Origin: Thalassovita sp.
Lineage (GTDB): Bacteria > Pseudomonadota > Alphaproteobacteria > Rhodobacterales > Rhodobacteraceae
DNA: 64,000 nucleotides
Reading direction: 5' to 3'
NCBI GenBank assembly: GCA_029212905.1
Contig: JARGPB010000014.1
Span: 32,062 to 96,061 of the forward strand
The notes beneath the pieces were generated by a model, which was given only the letters and a program-made list of their open reading frames with translations, was not told where the DNA came from and ran no database searches. Position 1 is the stretch's first letter. Every line of letters starts with the position of its first letter. Of this stretch, positions 16,413 through 25,516 are shown one piece after another. Both the position numbers and the translations under genes were made by a program.

Positions 16413-17402
16413 TCAGTTCAGGGCTTTGTCCGTGATTGCGTGGGTCCATGCGCCCTCAGGTGCTTTCGAGATCACCGGATCCGACCCGCCCGACAGCAGC
16501 GATGCCACCGTGCGCTCGTAATCCGCGACGTCCAGCGCGCCATTCGATCCGGCGGTCAGCTTGGCCACTTCGCCCATCATGCGTTTCTGGTGCATTTCGG
16601 TCTGAGCCCCCGAGGCATCGTTATCCAGCACGATCATCGCGGCTTCGTCCGGGTTCGCTTCGGCGTATTTCCAGCCCTTCATCGAGGCACGCACGAATTT
16701 CACCATCTTTTCAGCAAAGGCGGGGTCGTTCAGGTTTTCTTCCAGCACGTACATGCCGTCTTCCAGCGTTGCGACGCCCTGATCTTCGTATTTGAACACC
16801 ACCAGGTCGTCGGGCGACAGGCCCGCGTCGATGATCTGCCAGTATTCGTTATAGGTCATGGTCGACACACAGGCCGCCTGGCCTTGCAGGATCGGATCGA
16901 CGTTGAAACCCTGTTTCAGCACCGTGACGCCGCCCTCGGAACCATCCGTCTCCAGGCCCAGTTTGCTCATCCAGCTCAGGAACGGGTATTCATTGCCAAA
17001 GAACCAAACGCCCAGGGTTTTCCCGGCAAAATCGGCAGGGCTTGCGATACCCGCGTCCTTACGACAGGTCAGCATCATGCCCGAGGATTTGAACGGCTGC
17101 GCGATATTCACCAGCGGCAGACCCTTTTCGCGCGACGCCAGCGCCGAAGGCATCCAGTCCAGAACCACGTCGGCACCGCCGCCCGCGATCACCTGAGCCG
17201 GCGCAATATCGGGGCCACCCGGCTTGATCGTGACATCCAGGCCTTCCTCGCCATAGAATCCTTTGTCCAGCGCCACATAATAGCCCGCGAACTGGGCTTG
17301 CGTGACCCATTTCAGCTGTAGCGTCACCTCGTCAGCGGCGGCGGCCATTCCGCCCCACAGGGTCAGAGCCGCAACGCCCAGTGTTTTTACCATGGTTTTC
17401 AT
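16413..17402 (-). CDS. NMT1/THI5-like ABC substrate-binding protein (pyrimidine or precursor)
   Basis: A 329-residue exported protein with signal peptide MKTMVKTLGVAALTLWGGMAAA. It starts its mature domain V-T-L-Q-L-K-W-V-T-Q-A-Q-F-A-G-Y-Y-V-A, the hallmark of NMT1/THI5-type (ThiY-like) binding proteins for hydroxymethylpyrimidine-like ligands. A G-G-G-A-D-V-V-L-D-W motif follows near residue 75. As the last gene of an operon with two permeases, an ATPase and pyrimidine hydrolases, it most likely binds a pyrimidine base or its dihydro/ureido derivative. GGAGAG precedes ATG 17402. Confidence 0.85.
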   Translation of the reverse strand: MKTMVKTLGVAALTLWGGMAAAADEVTLQLKWVTQAQFAGYYVALDKGFYGEEGLDVTIKPGGPDIAPAQVIAGGGADVVLDWMPSALASREKGLPLVNIAQPFKSSGMMLTCRKDAGIASPADFAGKTLGVWFFGNEYPFLSWMSKLGLETDGSEGGVTVLKQGFNVDPILQGQAACVSTMTYNEYWQIIDAGLSPDDLVVFKYEDQGVATLEDGMYVLEENLNDPAFAEKMVKFVRASMKGWKYAEANPDEAAMIVLDNDASGAQTEMHQKRMMGEVAKLTAGSNGALDVADYERTVASLLSGGSDPVISKAPEGAWTHAITDKALN

Positions 17403-17458
17403 GTTTCATACTCTCCTAGTTAGTCGTTGATTATCCGTTAATCCGGTATTGTTTTTGC

Positions 17459-18301
17459 TCAACCTCGTTGCGACGGGTGCCAAAAGGTCACTGCTTTTTC
17501 CAACAGTGCGACCCCGCCATAGAATGCAGATCCCACAATCGCGGCGACGACAATTTCGGCCCAGACCAGGTCCAGCGCCAATTGCCCCACGCTTGTGGAA
17601 ATTCGGAACCCCATCCCCCGGATCGGCGATCCAAAGAATTCCGCCACGATCGCGCCAATCAGCGCCAAAGTCGTCCCGATTTTCAGCCCATTAAAGATAA
17701 ACGGCATGGCGGCGGGCAGCCTCAGCTTGCGCAGCGTCCCCCAATAGCCCGACGCATAGGTCCGCATCAGATCGCGCTGCATGTTGTCCGTCGCCTGAAG
17801 CCCCTGCACCGTGTTCACCAGCATCGGAAAGAACACCATCACCACGACCACGGCCGCCTTGGATTGCCAGTCGAATCCGAACCACATCACCAGAATCGGC
17901 GCCATCCCGATGATCGGCAAGGCCGCCACGAAATTGCCCACCGGCAGCAGCCCGCGTTGCAGGAACGGGAACCTGTCCACGATCACCGCCATCACAAAGG
18001 CCGATCCGCACCCGATGACATAGCCGCTCAGCGCGCCCTTCAGCACCGTCTGCACAAAGTCCTCCCACAGGATACCCGTGGATGCGGCGAACCGCACGGC
18101 GATCGCGCTTGGCGCAGGTAACAGCACCGGCGAGATGCCAAAGCCCCGCACCACGCCCTCCCAGATCAACAGCAGCGTCAGTCCGAAAATCACCGGCACT
18201 GCCAGCCCCGTCGCCCGGTTACGGGGCAAGCGCGCCAGCCAGATGTTCAGCCCCCAGCCCAGCCCCCAGGCCGCAATCGCGAAAACTATCCAGCCCATCA
18301 C
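17459..18301 (-). CDS. ABC transporter permease 1 of the pyrimidine cluster
   Basis: A 280-residue membrane protein with six hydrophobic segments and the BPD_transp_1 EAA loop (Y-A-S-G-Y-W-G-T-L-R-K-L-R-L-P-A-A-M-P) near residue 190, which contacts the ATPase. It belongs to the SsuC/TauC/ThiX-like permease group that works with NMT1-type binding proteins. Its ATG overlaps the stop of the upstream permease by four bases. The two permeases are unequal paralogues and probably form a heterodimer. Confidence 0.87.
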   Translation of the reverse strand: MMGWIVFAIAAWGLGWGLNIWLARLPRNRATGLAVPVIFGLTLLLIWEGVVRGFGISPVLLPAPSAIAVRFAASTGILWEDFVQTVLKGALSGYVIGCGSAFVMAVIVDRFPFLQRGLLPVGNFVAALPIIGMAPILVMWFGFDWQSKAAVVVVMVFFPMLVNTVQGLQATDNMQRDLMRTYASGYWGTLRKLRLPAAMPFIFNGLKIGTTLALIGAIVAEFFGSPIRGMGFRISTSVGQLALDLVWAEIVVAAIVGSAFYGGVALLEKAVTFWHPSQRG

Positions 18302-19161
18302 GCCATCCCCATCCGTTTCAAGCTCACCCGCTGGATCACCCCGATCAGCGCCACCAATCCGGCCGCCAATGCCGCCGCCATGATCAGCGCACTCCAGATC
18401 TGGATCGTCTGGCCATAGTACGACCCCGCCAGCAGACGCGCGCCCAACCCGGCAATCGCCCCGGTCGGCAGCTCACCCACGATGGCCCCCACCAGCGACG
18501 CCGCCATGGCGATCTTCAGCGAGGTAAACAAATACGGCATCGAGCTGGGCAACCGCAGCTTCCAGAATTCCTGGCCTCGGCTCGCGTTCCAGGTCTTCAT
18601 CTGGTCCAGCTGCATCATGCCTGGGCTCCGCAGCCCCTTCACCATGCCCACCACGACCGGGAAAAACGACAGATACATCGAAATAATCGCCTTCGGCAAA
18701 AGCCCCGAAATCCCGATCGCGTTCAGCACCACGATAATCATCGGCGCAATCGCCAGGATCGGGATTGTCTGGCTGGCAATCACCCAGGGCATGACACTCA
18801 TGTCCATCACCCGGTTATAGACGATGCCCACCGCCAGCCCGATTCCCAGCAACGTCCCCAACGCAAACCCCAGCAAGGTCGAGCTCAGCGTGATCCCCGA
18901 ATGATACACCAACGACCGCTTCGAGCTCACCTTCTTCAAAGCCGTCGTTTTCCAAATCTCCTCGGCCACCTGATGCGGCACCGGCAGCTTCGGCTTGTCC
19001 TGCGACCAGGTGTCGGCGACCAGCTCGCTGAAAGACAGCTCCAGGCCCGCGCGCTTGGCCTTGTCCTCGGCCCAGGGCGCGTTCAGCACCACGGCCATCA
19101 CGTACCACAGCACGAACAACACGGCGACGACGGTCAGAACCGGAAAAACGCTCTTTCTCAT
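18298..19161 (-). CDS. ABC transporter permease 2 of the pyrimidine cluster
   Basis: A 287-residue permease with an N-terminal helix, a periplasmic segment of about 60 residues, and then the BPD_transp_1 core with the EAA loop (N-A-S-R-G-Q-E-F-W-K-L-R-L-P-S-S-M-P) near residue 190. It is the partner of the adjacent permease, with a four-base gene overlap. It is separated from the ATPase gene by 114 bp containing one copy of the 21-nt intergenic repeat. Confidence 0.87.
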   Translation of the reverse strand: MRKSVFPVLTVVAVLFVLWYVMAVVLNAPWAEDKAKRAGLELSFSELVADTWSQDKPKLPVPHQVAEEIWKTTALKKVSSKRSLVYHSGITLSSTLLGFALGTLLGIGLAVGIVYNRVMDMSVMPWVIASQTIPILAIAPMIIVVLNAIGISGLLPKAIISMYLSFFPVVVGMVKGLRSPGMMQLDQMKTWNASRGQEFWKLRLPSSMPYLFTSLKIAMAASLVGAIVGELPTGAIAGLGARLLAGSYYGQTIQIWSALIMAAALAAGLVALIGVIQRVSLKRMGMA

Positions 19162-19176
19162 GCGCCCGCCCCCGCG

Positions 19177-19197
19177 TTCATCTTGCCCAAAATACTC
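19177..19197 (-). repeat. 21-nt intergenic repeat, copy 3
   Basis: On the minus strand GAGTATTT-TG-GGCAAGATGAA. It lies between the ABC ATPase and permease genes. Confidence 0.7.
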
Positions 19198-19275
19198 ACT
19201 GCGCCGTCCGTTGCCTCAGCCCCGACAGGGCTTATGTGCGAAACCAAGGTACAAATTGTACAAAAGCCCCCAAAC

Positions 19276-20058
19276 TCAATCATCATACGCATGTCCCGCC
19301 CGCAGCCCTTCGCGTACCCGGTGCGCGATTTCCAGAAACTCCGGCGAGTCGCGAATATCCAGCGGCCGATCATGCGGCAAACTGCTCTCGATCACGTCCG
19401 TGATCCGTCCCGGACGGGGGCTCATCACCACGATCTTGGTTGACAGATACACCGCCTCGGGGATGGAATGTGTAACGAATCCAATGGTTTTGTTGGTCCG
19501 CGTCCACAGTTTCAGCAGTTGCTCGTTCAGGTGGTCGCGGACGATTTCGTCCAGCGCGCCGAACGGTTCGTCCATCAGCAGGATGTCCGCGTCAAACGCC
19601 AGGGCCCGCGCGATCGAGGCCCGCTGCTGCATGCCCCCCGACAGTTGCCAGGGGAATTTCTTTTCAAAACCAGTAAGTTCCACCAAATCCAGCACCCGCC
19701 GAACGCGGTCGTCCTGCTCGGATTTGTCATAGCCCATGATTTCCAGCGGCAGGCGGATGTTGCCCCCGATGGTGCGCCATGGATACAGGCCTGCGTGTTG
19801 GAAAACATAGCCATAAGCCCTTGATTTCCTGGCTTCTTCCGGGCTTACCCCGTTCACGGTGATTGTCCCGGCGGTTGGTTTTTCCAGATCGGCCATCACC
19901 CGCAGGAACGTCGTTTTCCCGCACCCCGAAGGCCCGATGAAGCTCACAAAATCGCCCTTATGAATCTCCAGATTCACGTCTTTCAGCGCGTGCACTGGCC
20001 CGTCGTTGGTCTGGAACGTCAGGTCCAGACTCTTGGCGCTGATCACTGTTTCGGTCAT
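19276..20058 (-). CDS. ABC transporter ATP-binding protein of the pyrimidine cluster
   Basis: A 260-residue ATPase with Walker A G-P-S-G-C-G-K-T-T near residue 38, signature L-S-G-G-M-Q-Q-R near residue 133, Walker B I-L-L-M-D-E-P near residue 157 and the switch histidine in F-V-T-H-S-I near residue 190. It is of the SsuB/TauB type and energises the two neighbouring permeases. ATG 20058 starts the domain cleanly (MTETVISAKSLDLTF) and has GGGGACAGA upstream; the longer start at 20100 is unlikely. Confidence 0.9.
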   Translation of the reverse strand: MTETVISAKSLDLTFQTNDGPVHALKDVNLEIHKGDFVSFIGPSGCGKTTFLRVMADLEKPTAGTITVNGVSPEEARKSRAYGYVFQHAGLYPWRTIGGNIRLPLEIMGYDKSEQDDRVRRVLDLVELTGFEKKFPWQLSGGMQQRASIARALAFDADILLMDEPFGALDEIVRDHLNEQLLKLWTRTNKTIGFVTHSIPEAVYLSTKIVVMSPRPGRITDVIESSLPHDRPLDIRDSPEFLEIAHRVREGLRAGHAYDD

Positions 20059-20147
20059 TCTGTCCCCAGGTCTTTCTTGCCACGATTGCCTCGTGGCCAT
20101 TATTTTTCAATAGGTTACGCCCCGGCAAGCACGCCGGGGACGCCGTA

Positions 20148-21608
20148 TCAGATCCCCGCCGGGATGTTCATCGGATCGCGTTTGATCATCTTCGGCGCGG
20201 TCAGTTCCTTCCATTTCGACAGCGCCACGCTGGCCGAGTTGAACGCAGGCCGCGGGATGAAACGTCCGCGTCCTGGCTGTGGCTGGCTGTTTTGCCCCCA
20301 GGCCCAGATCACCTCGCCCCGGTTCAGGGTGTACCGCGCCTGCGCCGTCACGTCGAAACCTTCGAACACATTGTAATCCAACACAGAATGGTGGTTCGCC
20401 ACGCTGATCGTTTTGCTGATTTTCGGGTCCCAAACCACGATATCCGCATCTGCGCCTTCGACGATTGCGCCTTTCTGCGGATAGATATTCAGGATCTTCG
20501 CCACATTGGTCGAGGTCGCCGCGACGAATTCGTTCGGCGTCAGCCGCCCGGTCTCCACGCCTTGGGTCCACAGAACGGCCAGACGCTCCTCCAACCCATT
20601 GGAACCATTCGGGATTTTCGTAAAGTCATCCACGCCCATACGTTTTTGCGCGGTTGAAAACGCTGCATGGTCCGTTGCTACCACCTGCAAAGAACCCGAT
20701 TGCAAACCGGCCCACAGGCTGTCCTGGTGCTCTTTGTTGCGGAACGGAGGCGACATCACCCGGCGCGCCGCGTGGTCCCAGTCTTTGTTGAAATACTCGC
20801 TTTCATCCAGCGTCAGAAACTGAATCAGCGGCTCGCCGTAAATCCGCATCCCTTTTTGCCGTGCCCGGCGGATCGCCTCGTGCGCCTGCTCACAGCTGAC
20901 ATGCACAATATATAGCGGTGTCCCCGCCGCATCAGCAATAGTGATAGCGCGGTTCGCCGCCTCGCCTTCGAATTCGGGGGGGCGGGAATAGGCGTGCGCC
21001 TCGGGGCCTGTCTTGCCCTCGGCCAGCAGTTTTTCCTGCATTGCCGCGACCAGATCGCCGTTTTCGGCGTGCACCATCGGCAGCGCGCCCAGCTCGACGC
21101 AGCGCTTGAAGGACGCGAACATCTCGTCGTCCTCGACCATCAGCGCGCCTTTGTACGCCATGAAATGTTTGAACGAGTTCACGCCCATGTCCACGGCGTC
21201 TTTCATCTCATTGAAAACATTCTCATTCCAGCCGGTGATCGCCATGTGATAGCCGACGTCAGAACAGATCTGCGGCGCCGATTTTCGGTGCCATTCGTTG
21301 ATCGCATTCTTGATTGATCCATCCTCGCCCGGCAGGCAGAAATCCACCACCATCGTGGTGCCGCCCACCGCCGCGGCCCAGGTGCCCGACTCGAACGTCT
21401 CGGCCGCCGTCGTCCCCATAAAGGGCATCTCCAGGTGGGTGTGCGGGTCGATCCCGCCGGGGATCACATAGGCGCCTTCCGCGTCGATATATTCGTCGCC
21501 CTTCAGGTCCTCGCCGATCTGTTTGATCTTTTCGCCTTCGATCAAAACATCGGCCTTCCAGGTACGATCCGCCGTGCAGACCATGCCGCCTTTGATGACT
21601 TTAGTCAT
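20148..21608 (-). CDS. hydA: Dihydropyrimidinase
   Basis: A 486-residue cyclic amidohydrolase that opens 5,6-dihydrouracil or dihydrothymine to the N-carbamoyl beta-amino acid. The binuclear metal site is complete: G-I-D-P-H-T-H-L-E, the carbamylated lysine in F-K-H-F-M-A-Y-K-G-A, H-A-E-N-G-D, V-H-V-S-C-E-Q, and the catalytic aspartate in A-T-D-H-A. Two close ATGs exist at 21614 and 21608; AGGGA is nine bases from the second but only three from the first, so the second is used. It follows the amidohydrolase and the small unknown gene in the operon. Confidence 0.92.
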   Translation of the reverse strand: MTKVIKGGMVCTADRTWKADVLIEGEKIKQIGEDLKGDEYIDAEGAYVIPGGIDPHTHLEMPFMGTTAAETFESGTWAAAVGGTTMVVDFCLPGEDGSIKNAINEWHRKSAPQICSDVGYHMAITGWNENVFNEMKDAVDMGVNSFKHFMAYKGALMVEDDEMFASFKRCVELGALPMVHAENGDLVAAMQEKLLAEGKTGPEAHAYSRPPEFEGEAANRAITIADAAGTPLYIVHVSCEQAHEAIRRARQKGMRIYGEPLIQFLTLDESEYFNKDWDHAARRVMSPPFRNKEHQDSLWAGLQSGSLQVVATDHAAFSTAQKRMGVDDFTKIPNGSNGLEERLAVLWTQGVETGRLTPNEFVAATSTNVAKILNIYPQKGAIVEGADADIVVWDPKISKTISVANHHSVLDYNVFEGFDVTAQARYTLNRGEVIWAWGQNSQPQPGRGRFIPRPAFNSASVALSKWKELTAPKMIKRDPMNIPAGI

Positions 21609-21644
21609 TGTCATAAATCCCTGTCTTTATTCATGAATGTCGGA

Positions 21645-21950
21645 TCACACCGATCCGAAACACCCAATCGCATCCCCGTGCACCCCGATGTCCAACGGAC
21701 CGAAATCCGATTCCACACAGAGCGAAAAATAGCCTGCTGTCGGCAAGAAAATCACCCGGTACATCCCGTTTGATCGCGTCACGTTCCAGCATTTCTGAGT
21801 AAATCCGCCGCTGAAATTCACGGTGACAAGGCGCGGATCAACCACCGCCTTTTTGAAGTCCGCAAGCGTCGCCACGTCCGACCGATTGGCGGGCCGGAAC
21901 CCGTCAATCGCCTGTGCGACCTGTGCTTTGACCTCTTCTTTTGTCACCAC
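21645..21950 (-). CDS. Conserved-looking 101-residue protein of unknown function
   Basis: A 101-residue soluble protein, MVTKEEVKAQVAQAIDGF..., with a helical N-terminal third and then a beta-rich part (L-V-T-V-N-F-S-G-G-F, M-Y-R-V-I-F-L-P-T-A-G-Y-F-S-L-C-V). There is no signal peptide or membrane segment. It is tightly packed between the amidohydrolase gene (ends 21969) and dihydropyrimidinase (starts 21608) on the same strand, so it is very likely real and tied to pyrimidine breakdown. No family was recognised; a small chaperone, metal-delivery or regulatory subunit for the metallohydrolases is only a guess. Confidence 0.65.
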   Translation of the reverse strand: MVTKEEVKAQVAQAIDGFRPANRSDVATLADFKKAVVDPRLVTVNFSGGFTQKCWNVTRSNGMYRVIFLPTAGYFSLCVESDFGPLDIGVHGDAIGCFGSV

Positions 21951-21968
21951 GCCGGAACCCTCCGGGCC

Positions 21969-23219
21969 TTACTCGACGATCTCGGCGGTTTCGACCACCG
22001 CGTGCAGCAGAACATCCGCCCCCGCCGCGGCCCAGTCCTTCGAGATCTCTTCAGCTTCGTTATGGCTCAGCCCATCCACGCAGGGGCACATCACCATCGC
22101 CGTGGGCGCGACCTGGTTGATCCAGCACGCATCGTGCCCCGCCCCCGAGATGATATCCCTGTGGCTGTAACCCAGCCGTTCGGCGGCCGAACGAACGGCC
22201 GTCACGCATCCCTCGTCAAAGGTGACAGGATCGAATCCACCCACCTTTTCAAACTCTACGCCCAGCCCCATCTCTTCGCAAATTTTCTGCGCACCAATTT
22301 TCAGGCGCGCCTCCATGTCCTCGATCACCGACAGATCGGGGCTGCGGAAATCGACAGTGAAAACCACCTTTCCGGGGATGACGTTGCGCGAGTTGGGGAA
22401 GACATCGATATGCCCGGCGGCCCCCACCGCATGAGGCTTGTGTGACCAGGCGATTTCATCGACCAATTCCAACACCTTAGCCATCCCAAGCCCCGCGTTC
22501 TTGCGCATAGGCATCGGGGTCGATCCGGTATGCGCGTCCTTCCCCGTGATCGTGACCTGAGTCCAGCTCAGCCCTTGGCCATGGGTGACAACGCCGATCT
22601 CCTTGCCCTCGGCCTCCAAAATGGGCCCCTGTTCGATGTGCAATTCGAAAAACGCGTGCATTTTGCGGGCGCCGACTTCTTCTTCGCCCTTCCAGCCGAT
22701 CCGAACCAGTTCGTCCCCAAAGCTCAGCCCCTCGGCATCCTCGCGCGCATAGGCCCAATCCTGCGTATGCACCCCGGCGAACACACCCGAGGCCAACATG
22801 GCGGGCGCATAGCGCGTGCCCTCTTCGTTGGTCCAGTTGGTAGCCACGATCGGGTGTTTCGTCTTGATGCCCAGGTCATTCAGCGTGCGGATCAGCTCCA
22901 GTCCCGCCAGAACCCCCAGCACCCCATCATATTTTCCGCCCGTCGGCTGTGTATCCAGATGCGAGCCCACATAGACCGGCAGCGCGTCGGGATCCGCGCC
23001 AGGGCGCATCGCAAACATGTTGCCCATCTGGTCCAGCCCCATCGAGCAGCCCGCCGCCTCGCACCATTTCTGAAACAGGGCGCGGCCCTCGCCATCCTCG
23101 TCGGTCAGGGTCTGGCGATTGTTCCCACCCGCCACACCTGGCCCGATCTTGGCCATGTCCATCAGACTATCCCAAAGACGGTCCGCATTGATTTTCAGAT
23201 TTTCACCGGGCGCAGGCAT
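21969..23219 (-). CDS. hyuC: Zn-dependent N-carbamoyl-beta-alanine amidohydrolase-like enzyme
   Basis: A 416-residue M20-family amidohydrolase. Visible are V-G-S-H-L-D-T-Q-P near residue 80, the W-T-N-E-E-G metal glutamates near residue 125, F-F-E-L-H-I-E-Q-G-P near residue 190, and a C-terminal I-S-G-A-G-H-D-A segment near residue 375. These are typical of beta-ureidopropionase, allantoate amidohydrolase and L-carbamoylase. Next to dihydropyrimidinase and PreAT, it should release beta-alanine or beta-aminoisobutyrate with CO2 and ammonia. ATG 23219 has GAGGGA upstream. It is the first gene of the minus-strand operon, divergent from rutR. Confidence 0.88.
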   Translation of the reverse strand: MPAPGENLKINADRLWDSLMDMAKIGPGVAGGNNRQTLTDEDGEGRALFQKWCEAAGCSMGLDQMGNMFAMRPGADPDALPVYVGSHLDTQPTGGKYDGVLGVLAGLELIRTLNDLGIKTKHPIVATNWTNEEGTRYAPAMLASGVFAGVHTQDWAYAREDAEGLSFGDELVRIGWKGEEEVGARKMHAFFELHIEQGPILEAEGKEIGVVTHGQGLSWTQVTITGKDAHTGSTPMPMRKNAGLGMAKVLELVDEIAWSHKPHAVGAAGHIDVFPNSRNVIPGKVVFTVDFRSPDLSVIEDMEARLKIGAQKICEEMGLGVEFEKVGGFDPVTFDEGCVTAVRSAAERLGYSHRDIISGAGHDACWINQVAPTAMVMCPCVDGLSHNEAEEISKDWAAAGADVLLHAVVETAEIVE

Positions 23220-23296
23220 TGGTCTTTCCCTCGTCATTCATTCTTCAGACAAGAGAGCACTATCCGGCTGGAGAGCCACGGCCCTCTTGCTGCTTT

Positions 23297-23312
23297 TTTA
23301 CCATTTGGTAAA
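23297..23312. promoter_or_regulatory. RutR-type operator between hyuC and rutR
   Basis: TTTACCATTTGGTAAA is a perfect palindrome with 7-bp arms. It follows the known E. coli RutR pattern TTGACCA-N2-TGGTCAA with one symmetric change. It lies 78 bp upstream of hyuC and 117 bp upstream of rutR. Confidence 0.8.
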
Positions 23313-23428
23313 TTGACGATTGCGAACAGACCCCCGCATGTCAAGAAAACTCTTGGCTACCCCTTCTGACCAGATAGTCTAAAATGGGCTGCGATGAATT
23401 TTGCATCACTTGGCCGAAAGGGGTTTTG

Positions 23429-24055
23429 ATGAGTGTTAGGGAAAAAACGCCAGCGAAGAAACCAAGCCGGATTCAGGTGCGAAATCGCAAGAAAATCCTG
23501 GATGCTGCACTCGAGGTGTTTTCTCAGCACGGCTATCGCGGCGCGACGCTGGATCAGATCGCCGAGTACTCTGGCCTGTCCAAGCCCAACATCCTGTATT
23601 ACTTCGACGGCAAAGAAGCGATCCACGTCGCGCTGCTGAACAAGCTGATGGAAACATGGCTCGATCCGCTCGAGGAAATGGACCCCGAAGGCGACCCGCT
23701 TGAAGAGATCTGCGGCTACATCCGCCGTAAGGCGCAGATGAGCCGCGAATTCCCCCGTGAAAGCCGCCTTTTCGCCAATGAGATCCTACAGGGCGCCCCA
23801 CGCATGGGCCCGCATCTGCAAAGCGACCTGAAACCCCTGTTCGACGAAAAAGTCGCCGTCATTGAAAACTGGATGGACCAGGGCAAATTGAATCGCACCG
23901 ACGCCCGCCATCTGATTTTCTCGATCTGGGCGACCACACAGCACTATGCGGATTTCGAGGCGCAGGTCTCCGTCCTGACCCCAAATGAAACCGGCATCCT
24001 CAAGGGCGCCGAATCCTATCTGGATACGCTTTTCCGCAAGCTCCTGACACCCTGA
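23429..24055 (+). CDS. rutR: RutR-family TetR regulator of pyrimidine catabolism
   Basis: A 208-residue TetR-family protein. A basic N-terminal tail (K-K-P-S-R-I-Q-V-R-N-R-K-K-I) is followed by the helix-turn-helix Y-R-G-A-T-L-D-Q-I-A-E-Y-S-G-L-S-K-P-N-I near residue 45, then the ligand domain (TetR_C_13-like, with W-A-T-T-Q-H-Y-A-D-F near residue 170). These match RutR, which binds uracil or thymine and releases DNA. ATG 23429 has GAAAGG seven bases upstream; an earlier start at 23384 is less likely. It is flanked on both sides by pyrimidine genes and has a RutR-type box in front. Confidence 0.9.
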   Translation: MSVREKTPAKKPSRIQVRNRKKILDAALEVFSQHGYRGATLDQIAEYSGLSKPNILYYFDGKEAIHVALLNKLMETWLDPLEEMDPEGDPLEEICGYIRRKAQMSREFPRESRLFANEILQGAPRMGPHLQSDLKPLFDEKVAVIENWMDQGKLNRTDARHLIFSIWATTQHYADFEAQVSVLTPNETGILKGAESYLDTLFRKLLTP

Positions 24056-24152
24056 CCCCACTGCCGGGCGCGACGCCACCACACGCACCAACCGCAGGGA
24101 TTTTCGGAACGAAAACCCTGCTCACCCTGCGCGCGAAAGGCGCTCAATTAAG

Positions 24153-24180
24153 AAAGCCCCAACCGTCAGGTCGGGGCTTT
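24153..24180. terminator. Bidirectional terminator between rutR and preA
   Basis: Stem AAAGCCCCAACC/GGTCGGGGCTTT (one mismatch) with a 4-nt loop, between convergent gene ends at 24055 and 24191. T-rich bases follow on the minus strand. Confidence 0.85.
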
Positions 24181-24190
24181 CACCAGTTTC

Positions 24191-25498
24191 TTACTCTGCG
24201 GCGCAGCTATTCCCGGGATTGTTGGGATGCTCCAGCCAGTTACGCGGCTCTTCCGACACCACTTCCCCTGTGCGCTCATCCAGATCTCCGGGCGCCACAC
24301 GTTCCATGGTGATGCAGTCCTCGACCGGACAGACATTGACGCACAGGTTACACGCCACGCATTCCTCGTCTTTCACGCTGAACACGCGGTCCTCGGACAT
24401 GGCGATTGCCTGGTGGCTGGTGTCCTCGCAGGCCGCATAGCACCGTCCGCATTTGATACAGGCGTCCTCGTCGATCTTGGCCTTGGTGACATAGTTCAGG
24501 TTCAGATACTGCCAATCGGTCACGTTCGGCACAGCCCTCCCAACCAGCTCATCAGTCGAGGTCATCCCCTTGCGATCCATGTAATCGCTCAACCCCGAGA
24601 TCATCTCGTCCACCACCTTGAACCCATAGGTCATGGCCGCCGTACAGACCTGCACATTGCCCGCGCCCAGCGTCATGAACTCGGCCGCATCGCGCCAGGT
24701 GGTCACGCCACCGATACCGCTGATCGGCAGGCCATGGGTTTCCGGGCTCCGCGCAATTTCAGCCACCATGTTCAGCGCGATGGGTTTCACCGCAGGCCCA
24801 CAGTATCCGCCATGCGTGCCCTTGCCATCAATCGTGGGTTCGGGCGCGAAATCATCCAGATCGACCGAGGTGATCGAGTTGATCGTATTGATCAGGCTCA
24901 CCGCATCGGCGCCGCCACGCTTGGCCGCCTCAGCGGGCTTGCGGATATCAGAAATATTCGGCGTCAGCTTGACAATACAGGGCATCCGGCTGTGTTTTTT
25001 CACCCAACGCGTCACCATTTCGATGTACTCGGGCACCTGCCCCACGGCCGCCCCCATGCCCCGCTCGGCCATCCCATGCGGGCAGCCAAAGTTCAGCTCC
25101 ACCCCGTCGGCGCCAGTGTCCTCGATGCGCTTCAGAATGTCGGACCAGCTGTCCTCGTCACACGGCACCATCAGGCTGATGATCAGCGCCCGGTCCGGGT
25201 AATCGCGTTTCACCGATTTGATTTCCCGCAGGTTGGTTTCAAGCGGGCGGTCGGTGATCAGCTCGATATTGTTCAGACCCAAAAGACGGCGATCCGCCCC
25301 CCAGATCGCCCCATACCGAGGGCCGTTCACGTTCACCACCGGCGGCCCTTCGGACCCCAGCGTTTTCCACACGACACCGCCCCAGCCGGCCTCAAAAGCG
25401 CGGCGGACGTTGTATTCCTTGTCCGTTGGCGGGGCCGAGGCCAGCCAGAACGGATTGGGGGATTTGATCCCGATGAATTCTGATGTGAGATTGGCCAT
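24191..25498 (-). CDS. preA: NAD-dependent dihydropyrimidine dehydrogenase, subunit PreA
   Basis: A 435-residue protein. Residues 1 to about 320 are the FMN-binding dihydroorotate-dehydrogenase-like barrel (S-A-P-P-T-D near residue 16, N-F-G-C-P-H-G-M near residue 137). The C-terminus carries a two-[4Fe-4S] ferredoxin domain (C-I-K-C-G-R-C-Y-A-A-C, then C-V-A-C-N-L-C-V-N-V-C-P) near residues 345-395. The catalytic cysteine loop of the DPD family is expected around C-G-P-A-V. PreA reduces uracil or thymine with electrons from PreT. GGGAGA precedes ATG 25498. It is downstream of preT in the same operon. Confidence 0.93.
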   Translation of the reverse strand: MANLTSEFIGIKSPNPFWLASAPPTDKEYNVRRAFEAGWGGVVWKTLGSEGPPVVNVNGPRYGAIWGADRRLLGLNNIELITDRPLETNLREIKSVKRDYPDRALIISLMVPCDEDSWSDILKRIEDTGADGVELNFGCPHGMAERGMGAAVGQVPEYIEMVTRWVKKHSRMPCIVKLTPNISDIRKPAEAAKRGGADAVSLINTINSITSVDLDDFAPEPTIDGKGTHGGYCGPAVKPIALNMVAEIARSPETHGLPISGIGGVTTWRDAAEFMTLGAGNVQVCTAAMTYGFKVVDEMISGLSDYMDRKGMTSTDELVGRAVPNVTDWQYLNLNYVTKAKIDEDACIKCGRCYAACEDTSHQAIAMSEDRVFSVKDEECVACNLCVNVCPVEDCITMERVAPGDLDERTGEVVSEEPRNWLEHPNNPGNSCAAE

Positions 25499-25516
25499 TC
25501 GCTTATCTCCCTCTGC

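Noticed and set aside
24227..25483. 418-codon frame opposite preA
   Set aside because: Shadow of preA, whose ferredoxin and barrel motifs are intact on the other strand.
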